Below, in pieces: positions 34,001-41,930 of a stretch of DNA of 64,000 bases; within the stretch, counting starts at the first letter, position 1, and each line of letters opens with the position of its first letter. The stretch is from an uncultured Verrucomicrobia subdivision 3 bacterium (lineage in GTDB: Bacteria > Verrucomicrobiota > Verrucomicrobiia > Limisphaerales > UBA8199): NCBI GenBank assembly GCA_903913865.1, contig CAIWMU010000127.1, positions 1-64,000 on the forward strand, read 5' to 3'. Below the pieces are notes generated by a model. The model saw nothing but the letters and a program-made list of their open reading frames with translations. It was not told where the DNA came from and ran no database searches. The position numbers were made by a program, and so were the translations under genes.

Positions 34001-36317
34001 ACGGGATGACTTTGAGTTTTTTGCGCCGGATGTGGCCGCCCGGTTTCGGGAGGATGACCTCAGGGTCATCACTACAGGTCAGCCCGTCATTGATAGGGAA
34101 GAGTCCTACACGGATTTTCTGGGCATCCCCCGGTGGCTGCGGACGACGAAACTTCCACTGCGGGATGGGGATGGGAGAGTTGTTGGACTGGTTGGGGTGG
34201 GGCATGACATCACGGAGCGCAAGCAGCAGGACATCCTGCTTGAGCAGAACTCGGTAACTCTGGCCCAGACCAACGCCCAGCTGGCGGTTGCCATGGAGCA
34301 GACCAGCGAACTGGCCCGGCAGGCCCACCTGGCCAACCAGGCGAAAAGCGAATTTCTGGCCAACATGAGCCACGAAATTCGAACCCCGATGAATGGGGTC
34401 CTTGGAGTCACGGGGTTGCTTCTCGACACTGAATTGACGGCGGAACAGCGGGAGTTTGCCCAGATCGTCCGCACCAGTGGCGAGGCAATGATGACGCTGA
34501 TCAACGACATCCTTGATTTTGCAAAGATCGAGGCGCGCAAAGTGGATTTGGAGGTGCTCAGTTTTGATGTCCGTTCCACATTGGAGGCGGCGGCGGACAT
34601 GGTTGCCATCAAGGCCCAGGCGAAGGGGTTGGAACTGACCTGCATGGTGGAGACTGAAGTGCCGCAGATGCTTCAGGGGGATCCCGGGCGGTTGCGCCAG
34701 ATTCTTGTGAACCTCGTTGGAAACGCCATTAAGTTCACATCCGAGGGGGAGGTTGGAATCCACGTCAAGCTTGCGTCTGAAGCCGCGAATTCCGTGATGC
34801 TGCGGTTCACAGTGACGGATACCGGGATTGGCATTCCGGCGGAGCGTATCAACGCCCTGTTCAGTGCTTTTGTGCAGGTGGATTCCTCCACGACACGGCG
34901 GTTCGGCGGAACCGGTCTGGGATTGGCAATTTCGAAGCAACTGGCCGAATTGATGGGGGGCAGCATGGGGGTGGAGAGCGTGGAGGGGGAGGGTTCCACG
35001 TTCTGGTTCACCGTTGAGCTCGCAAAGCCTCCATGTCCACCCGCACCGGTTGAGGGGGATGTCCGTGGGTTGGTTGGGGAACGGGTGCTGGTGGTGGATG
35101 ATCACGCAACTAACCGGTTAATACTCACAAATCTAATGAGAGCGTGGGGCTGCCACCACAGGGCGGTGAATTCAGGAGGAGCCGCACTGGTGGCGCTGCG
35201 TGAGGCGGCTGATGCGGGGCAACCGTTCGGACTGGCGCTGCTGGACATGTGCATGCCCGGCATGGGAGGGGAGGAACTGGCCCGGAACATCAAAGCTGAT
35301 CCGGCGCTCCAATCAACCGTCCTTGTTCTCCTGACATCCCTGGTGCAGCCCGGGATTCCCACCCGGCTCGCCGAATTGGGGATTGCCGGCTACCTGTGCA
35401 AGCCACTCCACCAGAGGACCCTGCGCGACCTGCTACTCAAGGTCATGGGCAGGGTGGCCGATCCGCAGGTCCAGCCTGTCGTTCCCGAGATCGTCCGTGC
35501 TCCAGGGCTCGCATCTCCGGGCAGGTCAAATAGGCGCAGCCGGTCGGTCCGCATCCTTGTCGCCGAGGATAATGCCACAAACCAGACCGTAGCCCTGGCC
35601 ATGTTGCGGCGGCTGGGTTATACGGCTGATGCGGTGGCCAACGGCCATGAGGTCATCACCGCACTGCAACAGATTCCCTACCATCTGGTGTTGATGGACT
35701 GCCAGATGCCGGAGATGGACGGCTACGAAGCCACCCGACGGGTCCGGCAATCCGAGGGATGGATCAATACGGCGGATCTTCCGATCATTGCCATGACAGC
35801 AAATGCCATGAAGGGTGATCGTGAAAAATGTCTGCTTTCGGGTATGAACGATTACCTTCCGAAGCCGGTCGAGCTTGCGGCGCTGGCAAGCGTGCTCGAT
35901 CTCTGGCTGCCCGGGATCCAGGAGGAATCCAACGATCCACCTGCCGAGGTCGTCGTTGCATGCGCGGATTCATCCCCGCTTGCGATCTTTGATCCCCAGC
36001 AGTTGACGGAACGTCTGATGGATGACGGTGCCATGTCCCGGCAAGTGGTTTCCGGTTTTGTTGAAGATCTGCCGGAACATCTGGCAAACCTGCAGAAAAG
36101 TGTCCGGGGCGGGGCGGTGAGTGATGCACGAAGAAATGCCCACTCGATCAAAGGGGCTGCTGCAACCATCGGGGCGTATGCCATGAGCGCCGCCGCCGCT
36201 GAGATGGAGCTGGCCGGAGAAACCGCTGATCTTGAACAAATGGCCCGCCTGCTCCCAGGCTTGGAGACGCAATTTGGAATGCTGCAGGAGGCCCTGAAGG
36301 AAAGAGGTTGGGATTGA
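31077..36317 (+). CDS. Hybrid sensor histidine kinase with four PAS, two receiver and one HPt domain
   Basis: 1746 residues. Membrane helices at ~10-31, ~188-212, ~222-246 and ~520-545 bracket two extracytoplasmic sensor regions (the first has a double-Cache-like look). Cytosolic part: about four PAS domains (~560-1045), HisKA with His1099 (FLANMSHEIRTPMNG), HATPase with the N box and GTGLGLAISKQL, receiver 1 with Asp1390 (ALLDMCMPGMGG), receiver 2 with Asp1541 (VLMDCQMPEMDGYEATR) and an HPt domain with His1689 (NAHSIKGAAATIGA). This is a complete internal phosphorelay (H-D-H plus a second D). The likely output partner is the response regulator 246 bp downstream. The input signal is unknown. 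Confidence 0.93.
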   Translation: MKNRMVGLILTPAMRLMLVLLLVGCVCGVWLVQRANVELRRSLVQKACLAARAVKVSQIKLLVGGTNELDKAGSLQLKEEFVAVRQANDKCRFVYLLGRRGGGAPFVLIDSEPVDEQGGVSPGPGYAGVPEGFRRVIETAAATVEGPVKDDRGTWVKALAPVVDPFTGQLLGVLGMDFDARSWNWDVLAWTILPVGLVVALLIAVATVFFSTRRVDASPKAVLRRLLLPLAVGMLILVAGFGGVLLCQHENHLGEVNRQALRDASEALPQEVVERSQMLAALEGALSQDADLRSGLKLRDRHRLLELSAPVFSQFKAEHGIIHFDLMDDRRVLLLSLDRPESEGDRIDRFTAIEAERTGRTASGIELDSSGPETLTHWVVRPVFDSGTLVGYLSLGRGIRDLLVDLHQHSGNELAVAVRKSALEREGGGGSKRHGEPQADWERFPDDLLVYSSISPFPVEAGRFVNEQGHQHGSTTAKAEFNGASWSVMASPLMDASGKEVGDLLVLHDTSAAEADYKRLLTMAIGVGLGLLAAMFGVLFVLLSRTDRGIAQQQAELRASEEQFRSMSSAAQDAVVMMNEAGNISFWNDAAGRMFGYTAAEAMGSNLHRLLAPERHRPIGDEGLRGFQIAGQGTQIGRLIELVAVRKGGEEFTVELSISPVQRGSHWHAVGILRDITERRRTEAALRLRDAALQAAGNVIVITDRNGNIRWANAAFTRSTGYSVEDVRGLNMRLLKSGRHDADFYKKLWSTILGGKVWQGEVVNQCKDGSICIEDSTITPVLGDDGEISQFIAVKQDITQRKRAEENYRMLFREMMDGFALHESVGGGEGQPVDYKFLAVNPMFERITGLKAADIIGRTVREMMPGTVGNWFETYGQVALTGEPVSFTDHTLELGRHFDVRVFRPAVGQVACIFCDVTARMVAEAAAARERVLLRTLVDHLPDAIYVKDSLGRKTLANKADVRNQGRASEAEVLGRDDFEFFAPDVAARFREDDLRVITTGQPVIDREESYTDFLGIPRWLRTTKLPLRDGDGRVVGLVGVGHDITERKQQDILLEQNSVTLAQTNAQLAVAMEQTSELARQAHLANQAKSEFLANMSHEIRTPMNGVLGVTGLLLDTELTAEQREFAQIVRTSGEAMMTLINDILDFAKIEARKVDLEVLSFDVRSTLEAAADMVAIKAQAKGLELTCMVETEVPQMLQGDPGRLRQILVNLVGNAIKFTSEGEVGIHVKLASEAANSVMLRFTVTDTGIGIPAERINALFSAFVQVDSSTTRRFGGTGLGLAISKQLAELMGGSMGVESVEGEGSTFWFTVELAKPPCPPAPVEGDVRGLVGERVLVVDDHATNRLILTNLMRAWGCHHRAVNSGGAALVALREAADAGQPFGLALLDMCMPGMGGEELARNIKADPALQSTVLVLLTSLVQPGIPTRLAELGIAGYLCKPLHQRTLRDLLLKVMGRVADPQVQPVVPEIVRAPGLASPGRSNRRSRSVRILVAEDNATNQTVALAMLRRLGYTADAVANGHEVITALQQIPYHLVLMDCQMPEMDGYEATRRVRQSEGWINTADLPIIAMTANAMKGDREKCLLSGMNDYLPKPVELAALASVLDLWLPGIQEESNDPPAEVVVACADSSPLAIFDPQQLTERLMDDGAMSRQVVSGFVEDLPEHLANLQKSVRGGAVSDARRNAHSIKGAAATIGAYAMSAAAAEMELAGETADLEQMARLLPGLETQFGMLQEALKERGWD

Positions 36318-36406
36318 TCTCCAGCACGGAATGAACAGGAGCCATCTCTTTTGACGGCAGTGAGCGTGGCGGTGGCCTGATTATCGGCAGTCGTTTTCTG
36401 TTTTCA

Positions 36407-36436
36407 TTGACAAGCCAACGGGGCAGTGCGCAAAAT
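36407..36436 (+). promoter_or_regulatory. Candidate promoter for the response regulator gene
   Basis: A perfect -35 box TTGACA (36407-36412) with CAAAAT (36431-36436) 18 bp downstream as a weak -10. It would give a ~120-nt leader before the ATG at 36564. Confidence 0.4.
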
Positions 36437-36563
36437 TAAAATATGGAACCAAGGATCCTATCCCATGCCAGACTCTGGATGGCCCGTTTTGTGAACGCAC
36501 CCCGTTCAACATGGGGCCGGAGCAATCCGGTTGGTAACGCCACACTCTTTTTAAAAATTTAGC

Positions 36564-38330
36564 ATGTCTGCCACCGACTTGATGCGAGTTCTCATTGTTG
36601 AGGATGACAAGACATCCCGCTTCGTGTTGCGGCGCATTCTTGAGACGATGGATGCGTTGGAGATTTACGAGGCGGAGGATGGCATGAAGGCTTGGGAGAT
36701 GCTTAAGGGCGGTCTCTTGCCGCAGCTTTGCTTCCTCGACTTCACGATGCCGAAAATGGACGGACTGGAGTTGCTGAAACGCATTCGCGGAGATGTGCGT
36801 CTGGCGGGGATGAAAGTGTCCTTTTGCTCAGCTGTCAGGGACCGGCAACTGATTGTGCAGGCAGCCGCCCTGCAGCCGGATAATTATATTCTAAAGCCCT
36901 ATGCGCGCAGTGCGATTCTGTCCCAGGTGCAGAAGGCGCGGGGGACTCCGCGACCGGAGGAGAGTCTGGAGCCTGCGGCGGTGGTCTGCTCCCGTCTGGG
37001 AATTGAGCGGGAGGTCTATGACCAGAGGCTGAACGGGCTGCTTGAGGATGTGCGGACCCTCACCGCGCGACTGCCCACGCTCCTGATGCAGCTTGATGTC
37101 CCGGGTGCGCTCATGGCGATGGACAAGACGAGGCAGGCGGCTGAGGATCTGGGGGTTCGGCGCATTTTCAAACTGGCTGACACTCTCAGCCGGTCCTTCA
37201 GGGCGGATGGGAGTCTGGCTGATTGCCAGATGGACTCCAAGGAGGAGACATCCGCAAAGCTGCAGCGGTGGTTGAGCCGCTTTGCGGATCGCCTGATGCA
37301 GATGATGCGGGACATGAGGGCTGAACTGCAGATTATTGAGCGGCTGCTCGCAGAATCCCGTCTGGCTCCAGACGGGGTCATGCCCGTGCCCGATACGTTC
37401 CGGGGAAGGCCGGAGGCGGAGCTTGGAGCGATGATCATTCTGCTGGCGGATCTCTTCCGGCAGGGGAGGGTGCTGGCTGCCGGCAAGATCATCCGTTCGA
37501 AGCCGCTGAACGTGCCGATCAAGACGTCCTTTCTTGGGGAGGATTCCACCCAGACGGTCGGCGGGGTGACACGCCGGACATCCTTCTCACTCACCCTGCT
37601 CGATACAGGCACTGCTGATGCTGTGGAGGGGTGTCGCAAGATCAACGATCTCCTCAAACTCCTGAGCTTTCCCTTGGAGGGGGGGGATCGGTGGATTCCG
37701 CCCGCGGCTCTGCGACTTTTGGAGGGGGAGCTGGCTGCCAGGAATGAGCGAGGGGTGATGCTCCTGCGCCAGGCCATTGGTCCCAATTTCGAGGAATTCA
37801 TCAGGCAAAAGGAGATGGTCGTCCGCGAGAATGTGGGCCGTGGGAACTCATCCACAGAGGTTGCGACAGGGGCATCAGAGGAGCAGGTGCAGGAGGTGCT
37901 TCTGGCCATACGCCAGCGGTTGCAGCCTGCCGTGGATGGCATGTTGACCGCGCACCCCGTTCTTGTAGAGTGCGATCTTGGAAATTTAACAGAGCATACG
38001 GACGATATCCGTTGGGGCTTGCCGTTGTCCTTGCTCCAAAACGCGGCGCAGTTGCAGCGCACGGCTATCACGGATTCCAGTTTTGATCGTGTGTTTAATT
38101 TCAACACGTTTGATCGAACGGCATTCCTCAAGGCGATGGATGTCTTTGGGGATGACATCTGCCGCCATCTGGATCCGGAACAGGCCGCCTGCGAAATTCA
38201 GGTGTTGGAGGCAGTCGCTGCCAGCCCGGTCAGTCTGCTTGAAAAGTGTCGTCTCGTGTGGGGGATCATTCAGGGGCAGACCAAGCCCGGATCATCCCTG
38301 AGACGGGCCGGGGGGATGGCAAAACCGTGA
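36564..38330 (+). CDS. Response regulator with a large unassigned output region
   Basis: 588 residues. Residues ~5-125 are a receiver domain: VLIVEDDKTSR, Asp59 in CFLDFTMPKMDG, Ser in place of the usual Thr in FCSAVRD, and Lys in ILKPYA. The remaining ~460 residues have no DNA-binding motif I recognise. Residues ~130-270 are helical and contain an HPt-like run (ALMAMDKTRQAAEDLGVRRIF) but without the conserved HSLKG histidine. The C-terminal ~330 residues are unassigned. Located after the hybrid kinase, it is the plausible receiver of its phosphoryl group. No ribosome site is obvious. Confidence 0.75.
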   Translation: MSATDLMRVLIVEDDKTSRFVLRRILETMDALEIYEAEDGMKAWEMLKGGLLPQLCFLDFTMPKMDGLELLKRIRGDVRLAGMKVSFCSAVRDRQLIVQAAALQPDNYILKPYARSAILSQVQKARGTPRPEESLEPAAVVCSRLGIEREVYDQRLNGLLEDVRTLTARLPTLLMQLDVPGALMAMDKTRQAAEDLGVRRIFKLADTLSRSFRADGSLADCQMDSKEETSAKLQRWLSRFADRLMQMMRDMRAELQIIERLLAESRLAPDGVMPVPDTFRGRPEAELGAMIILLADLFRQGRVLAAGKIIRSKPLNVPIKTSFLGEDSTQTVGGVTRRTSFSLTLLDTGTADAVEGCRKINDLLKLLSFPLEGGDRWIPPAALRLLEGELAARNERGVMLLRQAIGPNFEEFIRQKEMVVRENVGRGNSSTEVATGASEEQVQEVLLAIRQRLQPAVDGMLTAHPVLVECDLGNLTEHTDDIRWGLPLSLLQNAAQLQRTAITDSSFDRVFNFNTFDRTAFLKAMDVFGDDICRHLDPEQAACEIQVLEAVAASPVSLLEKCRLVWGIIQGQTKPGSSLRRAGGMAKP

Positions 38331-38357
38331 TTCCGATCTCACGCCGGTTCGTGGGGC

Positions 38358-39188
38358 TCAACGGCCCTCATAGCGCATGATGTCGTAGTTGGTGAAGCTG
38401 GAAAGGCGCCCCCACTTCACCCACGCTGCCGAACCGTCCATTCTGCCCACCGCGAGACCTTCGGGCGGCGGCAGCGGCTTCGCACCCGTGGGGTAGATGA
38501 CACTTGCTGAACCTCTTACGTGGGGCATGAACGAACCCCACGCGCCACTGGGAGTGCCATCCCAATGCTGACAGGTGGTCAGTGTTTGAGAGCTGGGATT
38601 GAGCCGGTCTGTTGTCTTTTGCGGACGCTGATAAATGACTGATCCTCCGGGCCCCGTCAATGGTGTGCGCACCGGAATGGTATCCCCAAAATAAACCCAG
38701 CCGAGATAGACCCATCCGGATCCGGTGTCCTGACCGATATTTGCACCGAACAGGGCCCGGGGCCCGCCGGGATAGCGCAGGATGCTCTGGCAGGCGGCGG
38801 CGTTCGAACTGCAGCCATAGGTGATCATGCTGTCCCAACTGGATTTGGGAAAGTGGGCGATATCGTTGGCTCCCGGGAACAGGTAGTCCCTGAAGTCACC
38901 GGCATAGATGGTGCAAGCCAGCCCGAATTGGTGGAGGTTGCTGACATCCTGAATGCGCCGGGCCTTCTCCTTGGATCGGGCAAGGGCGGGCAACATCATC
39001 GCTGCCAGGATGGCGATGATGGCGATGACCACCAGCAGTTCAATGAGGGTGAAGGCCGTCCCGGTGTATCCTCCCCGTCCCGGGACATTCCTGAAAGAGA
39101 ATGAATGGCGCGAGTGGGGCTGCCCCATCGGGCTAGATCCTGTTCCCATGCCGATGGCAGGGGATGTTGCCTGCTCCAGTTTCATCAT
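38358..39188 (-). CDS. Prepilin-like protein with N-terminal cleavage/methylation motif
   Basis: About 276 residues from the ATG at 39188 (39185 and 39149 are alternatives). A long leader ends at TGTA, followed by [25 protein letters not shown] (~46-70), the type II secretion/type IV pilin N-helix processed before the Phe; Ala rather than Gly precedes it, as in many Verrucomicrobiota homologues. The rest resembles the DUF1559/'H-X9-DG' pseudopilin-like group and ends with a [14 protein letters not shown] element. Such proteins are highly multiplied in this phylum and their role is not established. The open frame upstream to 39806 runs across the ROK gene and is rejected. Confidence 0.8.
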   Translation of the reverse strand: MMKLEQATSPAIGMGTGSSPMGQPHSRHSFSFRNVPGRGGYTGTAFTLIELLVVIAIIAILAAMMLPALARSKEKARRIQDVSNLHQFGLACTIYAGDFRDYLFPGANDIAHFPKSSWDSMITYGCSSNAAACQSILRYPGGPRALFGANIGQDTGSGWVYLGWVYFGDTIPVRTPLTGPGGSVIYQRPQKTTDRLNPSSQTLTTCQHWDGTPSGAWGSFMPHVRGSASVIYPTGAKPLPPPEGLAVGRMDGSAAWVKWGRLSSFTNYDIMRYEGR

Positions 39189-39320
39189 CCGCAGACCGTG
39201 CCAATGCGCCTCGTTGAAGTCAAACGGCAACTGTCTGTTGGAAGGGAGTTTTCCAGAGTGGCAGGTTGCGCCTGTGTTTGCCACGGGGGATGTGATCCTG
39301 TAGTCTGCGGGCCATTCACA

Positions 39321-40286
39321 ATGCACACACTGAGATATCTTGGGATTGAGATTGGCGGCACGAAACTTCAACTGGTGGCCGGTTCCGGCACCGGGGAGAT
39401 TCTCGAAACGCTGAGGTTCGCAGCGGCCTCGCAGGGCGGGGCGGCGGCGATCAGGGATCAGATTTCCGCCGGCATTGGAGAACTGTTGAAAGGGGGACCC
39501 GTTGCGGGTGTGGGTGTCGGTTTTGGAGGGCCGGTGGATTGGCAGAGCGGCAGAATCTGCAAGTCTCACCAGGTGGAGGGGTGGTCTGGTTTTGACATGC
39601 GGGGGTGGCTCACGGGGATGGTAAACGCTCCCGTCTGGATGGATAACGATGCAAATGTGGCGGCCCTTGGCGAGGCGGTGTGCGGCGCGGGGGTGGGGTT
39701 GGATCCGGTGTTTTACATCACTCTCGGGAGCGGCGTGGGTGGGGGACTGGTGCTGGGGGGAGGGATTTACCATGGTCAGATTCCCGGGGAGTCGGAAATT
39801 GGCCACGTGCGACTGGATCGAAAAGGCACGACCGTGGAATCAAGGTGCGCTGGCTGGGCTTTGGATCGCAGGATTCGGGAGCAGATCCGGCAAACCCCTT
39901 CTGGCGCGTTGTGGCGGCTTGCATCGTCGGTCGGTGGCGGGGAGGCGAGGCATCTGGGTGCGGCCGTTTCGGAGGAGGATCCTGCCGCAGTTGGAATTTT
40001 TAGTGAACTGACGGAGGATCTCGGTTTTGCGCTGTCGCACGTCACCCACCTTTTTCATCCGGGGGTTGTGATTTTGGGGGGTGGCGTCTCCAGCCTTGGC
40101 GAGATGCTGCGTGCGGGAGTGCAGAAGGAGTTGCAGCGGCACCTGATGGACGCGTTTGCACCGGGACCGGCTGTGAGATTGGCCGGGTTGGGAGAACGGG
40201 CTGTGCCGGTTGGGGCGCTGTTGCTCGCCGGAATGGGGGGAACCCGGGGAACGGCTCCGTTCCCGCCATTTGAAGTGGCGGGCTAA
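39321..40286 (+). CDS. ROK-family sugar kinase (or regulator)
   Basis: 321 residues of the ROK family. Phosphate-binding motif [13 protein letters not shown] at 9-21 (Glu replacing the usual Asp), the catalytic region [15 protein letters not shown] (~107-121), and the [18 protein letters not shown] loop. The usual zinc site CxCGxxGCxE is not present: the region reads [20 protein letters not shown], keeping the His but only one Cys. There is no helix-turn-helix, so a kinase (glucose, fructose or N-acetylmannosamine) is more likely than a repressor. It diverges from the prepilin gene and is followed 43 bp later by the isomerase gene. Confidence 0.85.
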   Translation: MHTLRYLGIEIGGTKLQLVAGSGTGEILETLRFAAASQGGAAAIRDQISAGIGELLKGGPVAGVGVGFGGPVDWQSGRICKSHQVEGWSGFDMRGWLTGMVNAPVWMDNDANVAALGEAVCGAGVGLDPVFYITLGSGVGGGLVLGGGIYHGQIPGESEIGHVRLDRKGTTVESRCAGWALDRRIREQIRQTPSGALWRLASSVGGGEARHLGAAVSEEDPAAVGIFSELTEDLGFALSHVTHLFHPGVVILGGGVSSLGEMLRAGVQKELQRHLMDAFAPGPAVRLAGLGERAVPVGALLLAGMGGTRGTAPFPPFEVAG

Positions 40287-40329
40287 CTTTTGGCTGACTT
40301 TCCGGAAAGATCGCGCCATAATTAAGATT

Positions 40330-40899
40330 ATGAATCAATGGATTTCTGACTACATCAGTGCCCAGAAAGCGGCTCTGGACTCGATACCGCTGGACGGGAT
40401 GAACCGCGCGATTGCCCTGCTGCGTGAGGCGTTGAACGCCGACCGCCAGGTGTTCGTTTTTGGCAATGGAGGCAGCGCCGCCAATTGCTCCCATTTCGCG
40501 ACCGACCTGGGCAAGGGCGCATCCGACAAGTTGGGCAAGCGGTTCCGCGTGATCTCCCTGAACGACAACACCGCCTGGATGACCGCGCTCGGGAATGATT
40601 ACAGCTACGAGGATGTGTTTGCCGGCCAGTTGCAGAATTATGGACGGCCCGGGGACATCGCCCTCTCGCTGAGCGTGAGCGGCAATTCACCGAATTGCGT
40701 GAAGGCGCTCACATGGGCACGGGATCATGGACTGCACACCATCGCTCTTGTTGGAAAGGCCCGTGGCAGGATGGCGGATATCGCGGAGGTGGTGATGACC
40801 ATCAACGACACCCACTATGGGCGCGTTGAAGATGCACAGATGGGTATCTGCCATCTGCTCTGCTACGCCTTCATGGAGAATCCGCAACTCGCCAAGTGA
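40330..40899 (+). CDS. gmhA: SIS-domain phosphoheptose isomerase (GmhA-like)
   Basis: 189 residues, a single SIS domain with the GmhA pattern: VFGNGGSAANCSHFATDLGKG (~38-58), SVSGNSPN (~118-125), and HYGRVEDAQMGICHLLC near the end, which includes the Glu/His-type active-site region. GmhA converts sedoheptulose 7-phosphate to D-glycero-D-manno-heptose 7-phosphate for lipopolysaccharide core heptose. No other heptose genes are adjacent, so a related sugar-phosphate isomerase role remains possible. The ATG at 40330 is the natural start; an upstream open frame overlaps the ROK gene. Starts 43 bp after the ROK gene. Confidence 0.85.
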   Translation: MNQWISDYISAQKAALDSIPLDGMNRAIALLREALNADRQVFVFGNGGSAANCSHFATDLGKGASDKLGKRFRVISLNDNTAWMTALGNDYSYEDVFAGQLQNYGRPGDIALSLSVSGNSPNCVKALTWARDHGLHTIALVGKARGRMADIAEVVMTINDTHYGRVEDAQMGICHLLCYAFMENPQLAK

Positions 40900-40953
40900 G
40901 TTGTTGGTCCGGAGAGGGAGAGCCCGCGTGCCAGCCTAGCTGATTCAGACCCC

Positions 40954-41907
40954 ATGCCAGCCGCATCCAAGACCACTTCCATCCGCTCATCGCAGTTGCC
41001 CGCGCCGGTGCACTCCGGTTCGGGCGGGGGTATGGCGATCGATCAGGTGATGGTGGAGGAGCGGGCCGTATCCTTCACGCGGAGGAGCATCAAATCAGGC
41101 ACAAAGCTCGATGGATTGCGCATGGTCGTCTCGATGATGGACCTTACCACGCTCGAGGGCAAGGACACCCCCGGCAAGGTGGCATCACTCTGCCGGAAGG
41201 CTTTGCAACCTGCCGCCCCTGCCCATGGAGTGCCCTCCTGCGGGGCTGTGTGTGTCTATCCCTCCATGGTGCGCCACGCCCGCCGCTTTCTCGGACCCGA
41301 TTCCGCCGTCAAGGTTGCATCCGTGGCCACCGGCTTTCCCAGTGGACAATATCCACTTCGCACCCGGCTGGAGGAGGTTCGGCGCGCCCAGGCGGATGGG
41401 GCCGATGAAATCGACATGGTGATAGACCGGGGTGCGTTTCTGACCGGGGACCATGCGAAGGTGTTTGATGAAATAGCCGCCGTGAAGGCGGCATGTGGCC
41501 CGGCACATCTGAAGGTGATTCTGGAGACGGGCGAGTTGGTGACTTATGACAACGTGAGGACCGCCAGCTGGATCGCGATGATGGCCGGGGCGGATTTCAT
41601 CAAAACGAGCACCGGGAAGGTAATGCCCGCAGCAACCCTTCCGGTCACGCTGGTGATGCTGGAGGCGATCCGGGATTTCTTTTTTGAAACGGGCGTTCGC
41701 ATTGGCATGAAGCCGGCCGGGGGCATCCGGAATTCGAAACAGGCACTGGCATATCTGGTGATGGTCAAGGAGACCCTGGGGGATGACTGGCTGACTCCTG
41801 ATCTCTTCCGCTTCGGCGCGAGCACGCTTCTCAACGATGTCCTGATGCAGATCGCGAAGCTCGTTGACGGCCGATACCAGGGTGCGGATTACTTTTCCCT
41901 TCCCTGA
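40954..41907 (+). CDS. deoC: Deoxyribose-phosphate aldolase
   Basis: Cleaves 2-deoxyribose 5-phosphate to glyceraldehyde 3-phosphate and acetaldehyde. 317 residues, longer than the usual ~220-260. The core starts near residue 50; Lys217 in ADFIKTSTGK forms the Schiff base, and the second Lys is in RIGMKPAGGIR. EIDMVIDRG is also typical. The first ~45 residues form an extension rich in Ser/Gly/Pro then MAIDQVMVEERAVSF; an internal ATG at 41032 would remove 26 of them. Followed 23 bp later by an aldehyde dehydrogenase, which suggests that the acetaldehyde is oxidised by its neighbour. Confidence 0.93.
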   Translation: MPAASKTTSIRSSQLPAPVHSGSGGGMAIDQVMVEERAVSFTRRSIKSGTKLDGLRMVVSMMDLTTLEGKDTPGKVASLCRKALQPAAPAHGVPSCGAVCVYPSMVRHARRFLGPDSAVKVASVATGFPSGQYPLRTRLEEVRRAQADGADEIDMVIDRGAFLTGDHAKVFDEIAAVKAACGPAHLKVILETGELVTYDNVRTASWIAMMAGADFIKTSTGKVMPAATLPVTLVMLEAIRDFFFETGVRIGMKPAGGIRNSKQALAYLVMVKETLGDDWLTPDLFRFGASTLLNDVLMQIAKLVDGRYQGADYFSLP

Positions 41908-41930
41908 ACGAACACACTCAAGGCCACCTG

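Noticed and set aside
39189-39806. Upstream continuation of the prepilin frame
   Set aside because: Antisense to the ROK gene and far longer than any pilin leader.
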